From assembly GCF_003268475.1 (NCBI RefSeq), contig NZ_MCIF01000002.1, positions 2,447,390 to 2,483,840 of the forward strand: 36,451 bases of DNA. The letters run 5' to 3'. The translations under genes and the position numbers were made by a program. Positions 15,768 through 24,522 of this stretch are shown here, in pieces; position 1 is the stretch's first letter; each line of letters starts with the position of its first letter. The stretch is from Thermogemmatispora tikiterensis (GTDB lineage: Bacteria; Chloroflexota; Ktedonobacteria; Ktedonobacterales; Ktedonobacteraceae). The notes below the pieces were generated by a model. That model ran no database searches. It was not told where the DNA came from and saw nothing but the letters and a program-made list of their open reading frames with translations.

Positions 15768-16991
15768 TCACGCCGGTTGCCCGAGGGGAGGGAGAGCATC
15801 GTCAGGGGTGTCCAGCCCATAATTGGAGACCAGCCAGCCTGTGCCCCCCATCGGCGCATTGGCTCCCTGGCTGGCAGGTGGTACACGCACGAGCAGTACT
15901 CCCATCCGATGGACACGCGGTTGCTGGCTGGTCGGGTCCTTCATCAGCCCCTGCTGGGACTGGCCTGTCTGGGGATCAGTCAGGGACTGCCACAGCGTAA
16001 ATGTGACCTCTCCCCACGCAAACTGCTGCCGCCCCTGGATGGCAAAGGCACGCAGGCGAGGCTGTGGATCGATGACCGCCTGAATCAGGCGTTCTCCCAC
16101 CACAAGATCGTAGAGCTGATTCGTCGTCACCCGGACATCCTGCTGCCGAAACCGCTCACGAGCAGCGGGAGTGAGCAGCAACACTGCTGCTGTCAGCGTT
16201 CCTCCATGCTGGGCGCGAGTTCCGACCGCGCGATCATCCAGGCTCATCTCGCGATCCGTAAACGTGACTGCTGTCCGTTCAGCCAACAGCGCATCCCCCA
16301 GCGTCAGCCCCGCACTGGTCCACCCCACGGGGAGTGAAATCGGTATCCAGTTGCCCGGGTCACTGGCACCTGCCGCCGTTGGCGAGGGCGCCTGAGGAGG
16401 GTGCCGGGACGGAGGAGCTGTAGTCACCGGTGACGAGCCACAACGGGTCCGAGATGTGGCTCCAGGAGTAGAGCGCTGCTGCGCAACCGTTGTTGCCTGC
16501 GTCGCCGTTGAATAGGGCGAGACGGCTGGAGCCAGCAGAGCAAGTTCCAGAAAACCCACCGTCAGGACGACGACAACGCTGATCAGACCAGGCTTGAGCC
16601 ACATCCGCCGGCGCGCACCTCCTGGCAATGGACTTCCTGGTAGAGAGGACGATGGCGTTCTTCCCGCCCCTGGTGCCCCTGTCGGAGCTCTCTGCTCCGA
16701 GGCCAGGGCGGGCAGCGGCTCAGAGAGTTGAAACGGGAGTGGAAAGGCATCGTTCCAGCGTGCATGGTCCACCTCTGTCTCCAGATCGAGAGAAGCCCCC
16801 TCCTGGAGGACGAAGGAGGAGCCCGGGTCCTCAGGATCGCTCATGGCAGCCGGGTCACCCCCATCGCTGGCGTCGACAGGCCGTGCGCTCGCAGTGGGGG
16901 TCGGCGACAGGGGTCGCTCCCTCTGTTGATCAGCCTGGAGCAACGGGCCGGAAGCCGGCGCTTCAGGAGTGCCAGGTGGTTCGCCTGTCAT
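15768..16991 (-). CDS. P/T-rich single-pass membrane protein with C-terminal extracytoplasmic domain (407 aa), cassette 2
   Basis: The ATG at 16991 follows AAAGGAG at nine bases. The layout matches the 422-residue protein of cassette 1: a low-complexity cytoplasmic N-terminus with acidic patches (1-128), one membrane span (134-156), a Pro/Thr/Ser linker and a C-terminal domain (about 215-407). The domain shares TAVTFTDREMSLDDR, GGTLTAAVLLLTP, VVGERLIQ and PMGGTGWLVSNYGLD with the paralogue. Unlike the genes downstream of it, this frame is intact. Either decay has not yet reached it or it has kept a role of its own, perhaps serving cassette 1. It is bracketed by inverted 15-bp hairpin elements. 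Confidence 0.75.
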   Translation of the reverse strand: MTGEPPGTPEAPASGPLLQADQQRERPLSPTPTASARPVDASDGGDPAAMSDPEDPGSSFVLQEGASLDLETEVDHARWNDAFPLPFQLSEPLPALASEQRAPTGAPGAGRTPSSSLPGSPLPGGARRRMWLKPGLISVVVVLTVGFLELALLAPAVSPYSTATQATTVAQQRSTPGATSRTRCGSSPVTTAPPSRHPPQAPSPTAAGASDPGNWIPISLPVGWTSAGLTLGDALLAERTAVTFTDREMSLDDRAVGTRAQHGGTLTAAVLLLTPAARERFRQQDVRVTTNQLYDLVVGERLIQAVIDPQPRLRAFAIQGRQQFAWGEVTFTLWQSLTDPQTGQSQQGLMKDPTSQQPRVHRMGVLLVRVPPASQGANAPMGGTGWLVSNYGLDTPDDALPPLGQPA

Positions 16992-17785
16992 CGGAGGGTG
17001 CTCCTTTCTTGCTGACGTGCCTGACAGCAGAGGAGGGGCCTTCCAGTCTGCTCGTTAGACGAGCCAAGGCAGACTCCTTACCGCGGTCGGCTTTCCTCCT
17101 CCGCAAGCGCAGCCTTCCCCTCCTCCGTCTCATCGATGAGCCTGGGCCGTGGAGGGCCAGCTGCACTCACGGAAGCAGTCTAGCGCACTGGGCCCCGAGG
17201 GCAACGGGAGCAGCCTGGGAATCTCTTGGGAGCTAGGTAGGAAGGACTGGTCAGAGCTCACAGCACGGGGGGTGACGGGAGCAAGGGTGATGATGGGGGG
17301 CCCCAGAGGGCTGCAAGTCTGCGGCTGACACGACGCAATCAAGGCGGTCTCCACAGGGCAGCCTGGGCAATGGTTTGTACCGCTCCTTTATCTGATTTCC
17401 TTCCCTTATCAGTGCAATTCAACTTGCCTGCTTTTCACTATCTTATTCCGATTCTGATCAGTTAAGAAAAGCTACAGCTGCAGCTGTGCCCTGCGTTGAT
17501 ATCAGTCAAGCACGGTTCTCTGGAAGCACTAATCCCAAGCCGTGCTGAGCACGTCAGGGCATCATGCTGCTGGTAGTATAGGCTCGTTGGCAGAAAGCTA
17601 ACCTTCACCCAATTCGGAGAGAGATAAAGTGATATTCAAGAAATATAAAATATGAGCAGCGAGATATTATTTCACCGATCGGCAACTATCAACAAAAAGA
17701 GAGCAATGACTGAAAGTCACGTGGGCCTGTCGAGGGAACGATGGCCTTCCATCTCTGAACATCTGAACAGAGTTTTGGGGTCCCC
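16992..17785. other. Divergent intergenic region with a sharp drop in GC content
   Basis: This region separates the minus-strand cassette 2 from the plus-strand inositol locus. Up to about 17360 it is GC-rich; after that it turns AT-rich, with runs such as AAATATAAAATATGAG near 17640-17656 that could form UP elements or DNA bends. A 14-bp palindrome ACAGCTGCAGCTGT lies at 17474-17487. No gene is supported. Confidence 0.5.
17050..17064. repeat. 15-bp hairpin element, right copy flanking the 407-aa gene
   Basis: GCTCGTTAGACGAGC is the exact reverse complement of the element at 15643-15657. It is nested in a larger inverted repeat (AGTCTGC at 17045-17051, GCAGACT at 17069-17075) that shares two bases with it. 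It lies about 60 bp upstream of the start of the 407-residue protein gene. Confidence 0.6.
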
Positions 17786-17814
17786 TTGACAACTGCACAT
17801 TTCTAGCATATACT
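17786..17814 (+). promoter_or_regulatory. Sigma-70-type promoter of the regulator gene
   Basis: TTGACA (17786-17791) and TATACT (17809-17814) are separated by exactly 17 bases, close to the ideal housekeeping promoter. Transcription should start near 17821. This rules out the GTG at 17815 as the start of the regulator and supports the ATG at 17854. Confidence 0.85.
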
Positions 17815-17815
17815 G

Positions 17816-17833
17816 TGTGCAAACGATTGCGCA
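17816..17833. promoter_or_regulatory. Probable LacI-type operator over the transcription start
   Basis: TGTGCAAACGATTGCGCA is an 18-bp inverted repeat with seven of nine pairs matched and the central CG typical of LacI-family operators. It covers the predicted start site, so the regulator probably represses itself. The same motif recurs at 18991-19008. Confidence 0.7.
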
Positions 17834-17853
17834 TATCGGAGTCACGCAGGAGC

Positions 17854-18957
17854 ATGGAGCAGGATCACGGTGTACAGAGTCGCAGCCATTCAAGGCCAAC
17901 GGCTGTATCAATCTACGATATTGCGAGGCGAGCCAATGTCTCACCTTCGACAGTCTCTCGCGCCCTGGAGAATCACCCCCGGATAGGGGCAGAGACACGA
18001 AAGCGCATTCAAGAGCTGGCTCGCGAAATGGATTATGTTCCCAATGCAGTTGCTCGGAGTCTTATCGCAAATCGGACCTGGACAATCGGTATGGTACTGG
18101 CAACCATTGCAGACCCGTTTATGGGACGTGTGGTGGAAGGAGTAGAACATGTGGCAATCGAGGCAGGCTTTAACGTCTTCGTGAGTACCTCCCAAAATGA
18201 TCCCCAGCGTGAGATTGCTGTTATGAAAATGCTTAAACAGCGCCGCGTAGATGGGATCATTGTGATCGCCTCTCATCTATTTGACCAATACCCGCGCTTG
18301 TTCTATCGTAGTAAGACTCCAGTTATAGTCATTAACGAGCAAAAACCTCCATCCGATGCAATGCACTTTGTTAGTGTTGATGATATTCGGGAAGCATATC
18401 GAGCAGTTGAGCACCTGCTCAAACTGGGTCATTCTCGCATAGGGTACATTGGCGTGACAAATCGCCCGAAGTCGAATCAGCATCGCCTGCAGGGGTACCG
18501 TGAGGCCCTCCAGGCTGCTAGCATTCCCATTGATCCTGCGCTGATCATTGTCCCTGAAGAGACCCAGGATCATATGCGCATTGGCGAGATCAGCTTGGAA
18601 CCTTTGCTAACGGCAGGGGCAACGGCTGTCTTCTGCTATAACGATGCCGTGGCCATCGGTCTGCTTTCGGCCTGCTCGAAACGGGGACTAGCCGTGCCAG
18701 AAGACTTAAGTATTATTGGCTTTGATGACATAGACATAGCTGCTTACACCGTGCCCCCGCTCACCACCGTTCGCCAACCACGTTTCCAGCTCGGACAACG
18801 AGCGATGCTGATGCTGCTGGCCATTCTAGATGGCCAGGAGCCAGAAAACGAAATTGTACCAGGTGAGCTTGTAATTCGGCAGACAACAGCTCGGCCTGCC
18901 AGTGATCAGGCTCGCCGACAAGCCCATATTCCTCTCAGGCCAGTCGACGTGCGCTGA
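17854..18957 (+). CDS. LacI-family transcriptional regulator (367 aa)
   Basis: Near residues 17-70 is a LacI-type DNA-binding domain: VSIYDIARRANVSPSTVSRA, followed by the hinge helix region YVPNAVARSL. A periplasmic-binding-protein-like effector domain follows (IGMVLATIADPFMGRVVEGV, VDGIIVIASH, RIGYIGVTN, GATAVFCYNDAVAIGLL, SIIGFDDIDIAAYTVPPLTT). Length is normal for the family. AGGAG lies only one base from the ATG, so the start is not perfect, but the promoter at 17786-17814 excludes the longer form. The gene lies first in the inositol locus and should respond to inositol or an inosose derivative. The operator motif over its own promoter and before the next gene supports autoregulation plus local control. 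Confidence 0.9.
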   Translation: MEQDHGVQSRSHSRPTAVSIYDIARRANVSPSTVSRALENHPRIGAETRKRIQELAREMDYVPNAVARSLIANRTWTIGMVLATIADPFMGRVVEGVEHVAIEAGFNVFVSTSQNDPQREIAVMKMLKQRRVDGIIVIASHLFDQYPRLFYRSKTPVIVINEQKPPSDAMHFVSVDDIREAYRAVEHLLKLGHSRIGYIGVTNRPKSNQHRLQGYREALQAASIPIDPALIIVPEETQDHMRIGEISLEPLLTAGATAVFCYNDAVAIGLLSACSKRGLAVPEDLSIIGFDDIDIAAYTVPPLTTVRQPRFQLGQRAMLMLLAILDGQEPENEIVPGELVIRQTTARPASDQARRQAHIPLRPVDVR

Positions 18958-18990
18958 GGCAAAGGATGTTTTCCCTTTTGTTTTGCCTGT

Positions 18991-19008
18991 TGTGCAATCC
19001 ATTGCACA
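18991..19008. promoter_or_regulatory. Probable operator before the inositol genes
   Basis: TGTGCAATCCATTGCACA is a perfect 8-bp inverted repeat around CC. It matches the site over the regulator promoter at 15 of 18 positions. It lies between the regulator stop (18957) and the next start (19029), where a bound repressor would block transcription of the catabolic genes. Confidence 0.75.
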
Positions 19009-19028
19009 CACGAGGAAAAGAGGCCGTT

Positions 19029-19892
19029 ATGAAGCTAGGCTTGCATGGTGCAACCACGATGAAAGCGGATCTGAAGACAGACATCGTTTCTGCTGCCAAT
19101 GCCGGCTTTCAATACCTAGAGCTATGGGCAGCCCAGGAGGGCCTGTATCCCTCTAAGGTTGATCACTTCCTTGAGACATACTCTGCAGAAGACCTGCGGA
19201 GATTATTGGATCAACATGATATCATACCCTTAAGTTTCAGTGCTATAGAATTCATAGCTTTTCGTGACCGACAGTTCACCCAGGTAAAGGAGAGATGCCG
19301 CCAGCTCTGCGAGCTTGCGCATATCATTGGCTGCCCCTATATTTCTGTTGTTGCCAGTCCTCTACCTCACTGGACAGTCAGCTGGGAAACTGTCGTCAGG
19401 GAGCATGTCATCGCTTTGCAGGAACTTAGTCTCATTGCTCGCCCTTATGGCCTCAAACTCGCCTTCGAATTCCTTGGCTTTGGCTGGTGCTCTGTGCGCA
19501 CTCCGCGGGCAGCTCAGACAATTGTCCAGCAGACCGGATGTGATAACGTAGGTATCATTTTTGATGCAGTGCACTTCTATATTGGAGGGGCTTCCCTGGG
19601 AGAGATTAGCGAGCTTAATCCAGAGCTGCTCTACCTCTTTCATCTGGATGATGTCGAAGACACCGTGAAAGAAGCCTATACGGACACGATTCGCCTCTTG
19701 CCCGGCCAGGGAGTGATTCCCCTGGCAGACATTTGCACGCGACTTAAAGAGATTGGGTACGATGGCCCATGCTCGGTCGAGCTTTTCCGGCCTGAGTACT
19801 GGGCTCTTGATCCACTACAGATGGCTCGCCAAGCGCGGGAGGCAGCTGTGCAAGTTCTTAGTCCCTACTTCGCTCTGGAGGGGTCCTCTTGA
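19029..19892 (+). CDS. Sugar phosphate isomerase/epimerase, TIM barrel (287 aa)
   Basis: The ATG at 19029 is chosen because the upstream frame overlaps the operator. The protein has the xylose-isomerase-like TIM-barrel pattern of the IolE/IolI/EboC superfamily: an N-terminal strand MKLGLHGATT, AGFQYLELWAA, LAFEFLGF with the metal-binding Glu, NVGIIFDAVHFYIGG with Asp and His, LFHLDDV, and a C-terminal PCSVELFRPEYW with Glu. Family members isomerise or epimerise sugars and inososes. It is the first structural gene after the operator, so an IolI-like role (2-keto-myo-inositol isomerisation) or epimerisation of another inositol stereoisomer is plausible. The exact substrate is not shown. Confidence 0.8.
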   Translation: MKLGLHGATTMKADLKTDIVSAANAGFQYLELWAAQEGLYPSKVDHFLETYSAEDLRRLLDQHDIIPLSFSAIEFIAFRDRQFTQVKERCRQLCELAHIIGCPYISVVASPLPHWTVSWETVVREHVIALQELSLIARPYGLKLAFEFLGFGWCSVRTPRAAQTIVQQTGCDNVGIIFDAVHFYIGGASLGEISELNPELLYLFHLDDVEDTVKEAYTDTIRLLPGQGVIPLADICTRLKEIGYDGPCSVELFRPEYWALDPLQMARQAREAAVQVLSPYFALEGSS

Positions 19893-20181
19893 AAGAGGCA
19901 GCCTCCCTTTTGCAGGAAGAGGTTTACCAGCTGCAGGTAATCCAGCCAAAGCGAGGAGGTGAGATACTCCCGTGTTATGATCGCGGCCTCACGAGCGCCA
20001 GTGAGCCAGCTAAAGGGAATCATTGGGTACGGGGCTCGTCCTCTTGCAGACAAGGTTGCAGGCCCTTCCCAAGAAAGCTGTTGTTGCTGACTTCCGCTAA
20101 TGCGACTTTGTTCGCTTACAACCGCGTGTGTTGTGGATAGGTCTGTCAGCTCTCTCCAGAGCTGAAGGAGGTGACTGTCCT

Positions 20182-21237
20182 ATGTGTCAATGCCGTGTCA
20201 GACTGAAAGAGGCCTGGTTGAGGCCTCTCTGGTACCCTGTCTATCAGCATCGCACTATGCTGAGCTGCGTTGGCGCCCTTCTAGCGTTGTTGCTAACGGC
20301 ATGTAGCACAACCGGTGGCAGTTCTGGCTCATCCTCCGCCTCTCTCAGTGGAGGAAAGGCAATTAGTGGCAAAACTATCCTCTTCGAAATTCAAAGCACT
20401 CCAAGTGACAGTTTCTTTGTCCCTGTAGTCAATGGCGCTCGGGCAGCAGCGGCGATCACGGGCCTCAAATTGGAAATCGAATATGCCAGCAACGATGACA
20501 CGACAGAGGTCAATCAGGTCCGTTCCGCGATTGCCCGCCGTGTGGCAGCCATTGCTGTCACTATTCCTGATTCAGCTCTTAATCAGACCGTGTGTGAGGC
20601 ACGCGCCCAGGGCATTCCTGTTGTAGCCTTTAACATTAACGGCGCCTCTGGAGAGGGAGCTCGTTGCGTACAAGCATTTATCGGTCAAGATTTTGTCCAG
20701 TCAGGTATGTTGATCGCACAGCGCATGATTGATGATGGCTTGATCAAGCCCGGCGATCATGTCTTTTGTCCCGTGGAATCGCCCACACAGGTTTATGCAG
20801 TTGAGCGCTATGCTGGCGTGGTCCAAGCTCTGAAAGCCATAGGGGCGAGCTGCGAAGAGCTTGGTACCGGTGTCGACTATGCTCCAGCCCGAGCCAAGAT
20901 GGTCTCTTATCTGCTGGGACACCCAAATACCTCGGCGATTATTGCGCTAGGGCACACTCCCCTGGATCAGGCCCCTGCAGCTACGGAGCAGGTCCATCGT
21001 AAGATCCCAATTGGAGGCTTTGACATCACTCCTGATATTCTTCAGGCAATCAAGAGTGGCGTCATCACGGCTACTGTTGACCAGCAACCTTATCAGCAGG
21101 GCTTCTATGCTGTGATGGAACTAGCCCTCTATTTAAAATACGGCCTGGCTCCCTCCAGTATCAACACAAGCAACGGAGCATTGATCGATAAAAGTAATGT
21201 CGATCAAGTGCTCAGTCTAGCAGGGACCTACCGCTAG
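20182..21237 (+). CDS. Sugar ABC transporter substrate-binding lipoprotein (351 aa)
   Basis: The ATG at 20182 has AAGGAGGTG before it. A hydrophobic signal segment ends in the lipobox LTAC, with Cys41 as the lipidation site, followed by a Gly/Ser-rich tether. The remainder is a type I periplasmic binding fold of the RbsB/IbpA class (ILFEIQSTPSDSFFVPVVNG, VAAIAVTIPDSALN, GIPVVAFNINGA, GGFDITPDILQAIKSG, ATVDQQPYQQGFYAV). The signal region is preceded by an unusually long 25-residue polar extension. It should deliver inositol or a related cyclitol to the permease and ATPase encoded next. Confidence 0.9.
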   Translation: MCQCRVRLKEAWLRPLWYPVYQHRTMLSCVGALLALLLTACSTTGGSSGSSSASLSGGKAISGKTILFEIQSTPSDSFFVPVVNGARAAAAITGLKLEIEYASNDDTTEVNQVRSAIARRVAAIAVTIPDSALNQTVCEARAQGIPVVAFNINGASGEGARCVQAFIGQDFVQSGMLIAQRMIDDGLIKPGDHVFCPVESPTQVYAVERYAGVVQALKAIGASCEELGTGVDYAPARAKMVSYLLGHPNTSAIIALGHTPLDQAPAATEQVHRKIPIGGFDITPDILQAIKSGVITATVDQQPYQQGFYAVMELALYLKYGLAPSSINTSNGALIDKSNVDQVLSLAGTYR

Positions 21238-21427
21238 GTGAGCGACGCTTGATTAGAGGGAGAGGCTGTTGCTCGCTTCTAGCCCTCTGCCGAGGCCAGC
21301 AGGCGGTGACAGCTTCTCCTCTCGAGATCCTCAAACCAACATGTTATTTCCACTGACCAGGATGCAAGCGGTGTAGAGGCCAGAAGCTTCTGATCGGGCA
21401 GATGAGACATCATATTGGAGAAAAAGT

Positions 21428-22450
21428 ATGGAACACCAACACTTACCAATGATCACGGAGCGCACACCAGCAGGACGCCGCGCAGATAGCGGGCGACGCT
21501 ACCGTATCCAGCAGTCTGGTCTAGAGATCTTGATTCTTTTCCTCCTTGTACAAGTTGCCAGTATTATCTACGGGGTGATCAGCCCTGACACTTTCGCCTA
21601 TGTCAGCCCTGCTAACATCCAAACTGCTTTGGAGGCCATCCCTCTGCTCGGGATACCAGCTCTAGGGGTAGGCACTCTCATGATCGCTGGTGAATTTGAT
21701 CTATCTATTGGAGCGAATTACATTTTCAGTAGTATCATTATGGCCCAGCTTGCCGAGAATGGTCTATCAGTTTGGCTGGCGGCCCTGCTTGGCCTTGGCA
21801 TCGGAGCAGGGATTGGCCTATTGAATGGGGTGATTACGCTTCGTTTACGGATCCCATCGTTTATCACGACTCTGGGTACCATGGGAATCTGGGACGCTGC
21901 AACTCTCTTTATTCATGGAGCTTCATCTCAGCCGTTCAACCCTCCCCCGGAGTTCGCGGCTGTAACAGCAGGCCTCTTTGGCATTATCCCAGCGGAGTTT
22001 CTTTGGTTCCTTGCTCTGAGCATTGTCTTCTGGGCACTGCTTCATCAGCATCGTTTAGGCAACCACATCTTCGCTGTAGGAGGGAACAAGTACGCCGCGG
22101 AAGAGAATGGAGTGCCGGGCAATCGAGCGAAGCTGATTGCATTCGGCCTCACAGGTGCATGTGCCGCCTTGGCCGGCATTCTAGCTGCTGCTCAAATTGG
22201 CAACATTGCTCCCTCGAGTGCTACCGATCTTCCCCTGCAAGCAATCGCAGCTTGTGTCATCGGCGGATTGACTCTTAGTGGGGGCCGAGGAACTGTCCTG
22301 GGGATGGCGCTTGGCGCTGCTCTGATCTACTGGATTCAAGATGTCCTGCTACTACTCGGCGCTCCGGGCTTCTATCTATCAGCTTTTGTTGGAGTGTTGA
22401 TTATCGGAGCGGCTGCTATCTACGAGCAGTTGCGGAGGCGTCAGAGCTGA
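21428..22450 (+). CDS. ABC sugar permease, RbsC/IatP type (340 aa)
   Basis: The ATG at 21428 follows GGAG. The protein has about nine to ten hydrophobic spans and the BPD_transp_2 pattern of ribose/inositol permeases: LGIPALGVGTLMIAGEFDLS, IGLLNGVITLRLRIPSFITT, FAVGGNKYAAEENGVPGNRA and LQAIAACVIGGLTLSGGRG. The EAA-like region with GGN-x2-AAE-x-G is the expected ATPase contact. One permease gene is present, so it probably acts as a homodimer. A 190-bp gap separates it from the binding protein, and the ATPase follows 35 bp downstream. Confidence 0.92.
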   Translation: MEHQHLPMITERTPAGRRADSGRRYRIQQSGLEILILFLLVQVASIIYGVISPDTFAYVSPANIQTALEAIPLLGIPALGVGTLMIAGEFDLSIGANYIFSSIIMAQLAENGLSVWLAALLGLGIGAGIGLLNGVITLRLRIPSFITTLGTMGIWDAATLFIHGASSQPFNPPPEFAAVTAGLFGIIPAEFLWFLALSIVFWALLHQHRLGNHIFAVGGNKYAAEENGVPGNRAKLIAFGLTGACAALAGILAAAQIGNIAPSSATDLPLQAIAACVIGGLTLSGGRGTVLGMALGAALIYWIQDVLLLLGAPGFYLSAFVGVLIIGAAAIYEQLRRRQS

Positions 22451-22485
22451 TCAGAGTCGCGCAGACCATACAAAGGAGCGTATCT

Positions 22486-23277
22486 ATGGGGATTGAGCAT
22501 ATGGAAACAGTCGCCGCCAAGCAGCCAGAATATCCAGAAGAGGGTACGGTGCCTCTACTGGAGCTACGCGATATTAAGAAGCGCTATGGGGCATTAGAGG
22601 CCCTCAAAGGGGTTTCTCTGCACGTAAAACGAGCCGAGATTCTCGCTCTGCTGGGAGACAATGGAGCTGGCAAATCTACTCTGGTGAAGATTATCTCCGG
22701 TGTGGTCCCGCCCGATGCGGGAAGCATGTTCTGGGAAGGTCGGCCAGTCACCCTTAAGAGCCACGCTGAGGCTACCGCCCTGGGTATCGAGACCATCTAT
22801 CAAGATTCGGCCTTGGTTGACTCACTGACAGTGGCACGGAACATCTTCCTAGGCCGCGAGCTTGTTGGCCCCTTTGGCTTCATGCACCATCGCAAAATGA
22901 GGGCTATTGCCTCGGATGTATTGCAGACCATCGTGGCTATTGAGGGAATCGACAGTCCTGATAAGCTGGTCGGTAGCCTTTCGGGGGGACAGAAGCAGGC
23001 AGTAGCAATTGCGCGGGCTGTCTACTTTAAACGCACGCTGTTGGTGCTTGACGAACCAACTAGCGCGCTGGCAGTCCGCGCCACTGAGGCTCTCTTTGAG
23101 TACCTCCGCACGCTTCGCTCACAAGGGCTTTCCAGTATTCTGGTGACACACAACCTCTATGACGCCTATCGCATCTGTGACCGCTTTATTATCCTGTCAC
23201 ATGGAGAGCTGGTCTTCGAAGCCAGCCGCTCTGAAACGTCCGTGGCCGAATTGACCGAACGGGTAAGTCGATCCTGA
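22486..23277 (+). CDS. Sugar ABC transporter ATPase, single-domain (263 aa)
   Basis: Walker A is GDNGAGKST (residues 57-65). The signature is GSLSGGQKQ, Walker B is LLVLDEPTSAL, and the switch His lies in VTHNLYDA. The RbsA-class importers of this type usually have two ABC domains in one 500-residue protein; here only one is present, as in FrcA-type transporters, so it should homodimerise. Residues 1-20 are a short polar extension. AAAGGAG precedes the start. It completes an importer with the two genes upstream. Confidence 0.92.
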   Translation: MGIEHMETVAAKQPEYPEEGTVPLLELRDIKKRYGALEALKGVSLHVKRAEILALLGDNGAGKSTLVKIISGVVPPDAGSMFWEGRPVTLKSHAEATALGIETIYQDSALVDSLTVARNIFLGRELVGPFGFMHHRKMRAIASDVLQTIVAIEGIDSPDKLVGSLSGGQKQAVAIARAVYFKRTLLVLDEPTSALAVRATEALFEYLRTLRSQGLSSILVTHNLYDAYRICDRFIILSHGELVFEASRSETSVAELTERVSRS

Positions 23278-23293
23278 GGGGAGGAGATAATCC

Positions 23294-24484
23294 ATGCCAA
23301 CCCACGAAGCTGCCAGACTGCGCAAGGTTCGACTTGGCTTGATCGGAGGCGGACCTGGCTCCAATATCGGTCCTGCTCATCGCTATGCAGCTTTACTCGA
23401 TGGGCGCTATGCCCTGCTCACAGGTGTCTTTTCTAGTGATCCAGAACGGAGTCGGGCATTTGCGGCAGAGCTGGGAATCGCCGGGGACCGGCGGTATGGT
23501 AGGTGGCAAGAGATGCTCGAAGCAGAGGCGCACCGGGAGGATGGTGTAGAGGTGATCAGCATCATGACTCCTAACAGGAGTCACTATCCCATTGCTAAGG
23601 CCTGTCTGGAGCAGGGCTTCGACGTTATCTGTGATAAGCCGCTTACAACCACGTTAGAGGAGGCTCTCGATTTACTCCAGTTGAGTCGAAGCCGCGGGCT
23701 GATCTGTGCGGTAACCTACAACTACAGTGGTTACCCTATGGTTCGCCAGGCACGGGAGATGGTGCGTCGAGGTGAGCTTGGCAACATCCGAATCGTCCAG
23801 GTTGAGCATGCCTCAGGCTGGGCTAGCACCTTGCTCGAAGCCACGGGGCATAAACAGGCTACCTGGCGTACGACGCCGGAGATGGTGGGAAAATCCAGCG
23901 TTGTTGCAGACCTGGGCACGCACGCTCATCACCTCCTGCGCTTCATTACCGGTTTGGAAGTTGTTGAGCTTTCTGCTGAGCTAGCGACATTGGTCCCTGG
24001 TCGTCAGGTAGATGATAATGCTCACATTAAGTTGCGCTTGAGTAATGGGGCCCGCGGTTTCCTCTGGGCTAGCATGGCCGCCACTGGGCATCTTCATGGC
24101 TTACGCATCCGCGTCTATGGCGAAGACGCCAGCCTCGAGTGGGTACAGGAGAGACCCGAAGAACTGATTGTGCGTCCGCTCAATGACCCTCAGCAGATCC
24201 TGATGCGCGGTTTTGAGTGGCTAGCTCCCTCAGCACAGCGCTCTTCACGGCTTTGGCCTGGCCATCCAGAGGGATTCCTGGAGGCTTTTGCTAATCTCTA
24301 CAACGACATTGCAGAGGCGATCCTCGCTCGTCGTAGCGGCCAGACTGCTCCCAAAGAAAGACTGTTCCCGGATGTGGAAGATGGCGTCCTGGGGGTGCAG
24401 TTCATCGAGGCCGCTGTTAGCTCCCATCTGCAGCAGGGTAACTGGGTGAAAGCTAGCCTGGATCTTTTGGCAGCTAATCCTTGA
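23294..24484 (+). CDS. Gfo/Idh/MocA-family oxidoreductase (396 aa)
   Basis: The N-terminal Rossmann fold begins [20 protein letters not shown]. The EKP motif appears as [13 protein letters not shown], and the C-terminal domain carries [18 protein letters not shown], which includes the catalytic His region. This larger subgroup, with the IGPAHR insertion, is common in cyclitol and sugar loci. Family members oxidise or reduce sugars or inositols with NAD(P). It could convert scyllo-inositol or another stereoisomer so that it can enter the pathway. GGAGGAG precedes the start, and the ATPase stop lies 17 bases upstream. Confidence 0.85.
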   Translation: MPTHEAARLRKVRLGLIGGGPGSNIGPAHRYAALLDGRYALLTGVFSSDPERSRAFAAELGIAGDRRYGRWQEMLEAEAHREDGVEVISIMTPNRSHYPIAKACLEQGFDVICDKPLTTTLEEALDLLQLSRSRGLICAVTYNYSGYPMVRQAREMVRRGELGNIRIVQVEHASGWASTLLEATGHKQATWRTTPEMVGKSSVVADLGTHAHHLLRFITGLEVVELSAELATLVPGRQVDDNAHIKLRLSNGARGFLWASMAATGHLHGLRIRVYGEDASLEWVQERPEELIVRPLNDPQQILMRGFEWLAPSAQRSSRLWPGHPEGFLEAFANLYNDIAEAILARRSGQTAPKERLFPDVEDGVLGVQFIEAAVSSHLQQGNWVKASLDLLAANP

Positions 24485-24522
24485 ACTGAACCTTCTCCCT
24501 CAGATAGTCAGGAGGTGAAGCC

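Noticed and set aside
17474..17487. Palindrome ACAGCTGCAGCTGT as an operator of the inositol regulator
   Set aside because: It does not resemble the TGTGCAA/TTGCRCA motif and lies about 300 bp upstream of the promoter. It could be a site for another protein but nothing supports that.
17815..17853. GTG at 17815 as the start of the LacI-family regulator
   Set aside because: It directly follows the -10 box of a near-ideal promoter and would lie upstream of the transcription start.
19889..20140. Small plus-strand frame (83 codons) between the isomerase and the binding protein
   Set aside because: It opens at a TTG overlapping the previous stop codon without a ribosome binding site, and the second half does not look like protein.
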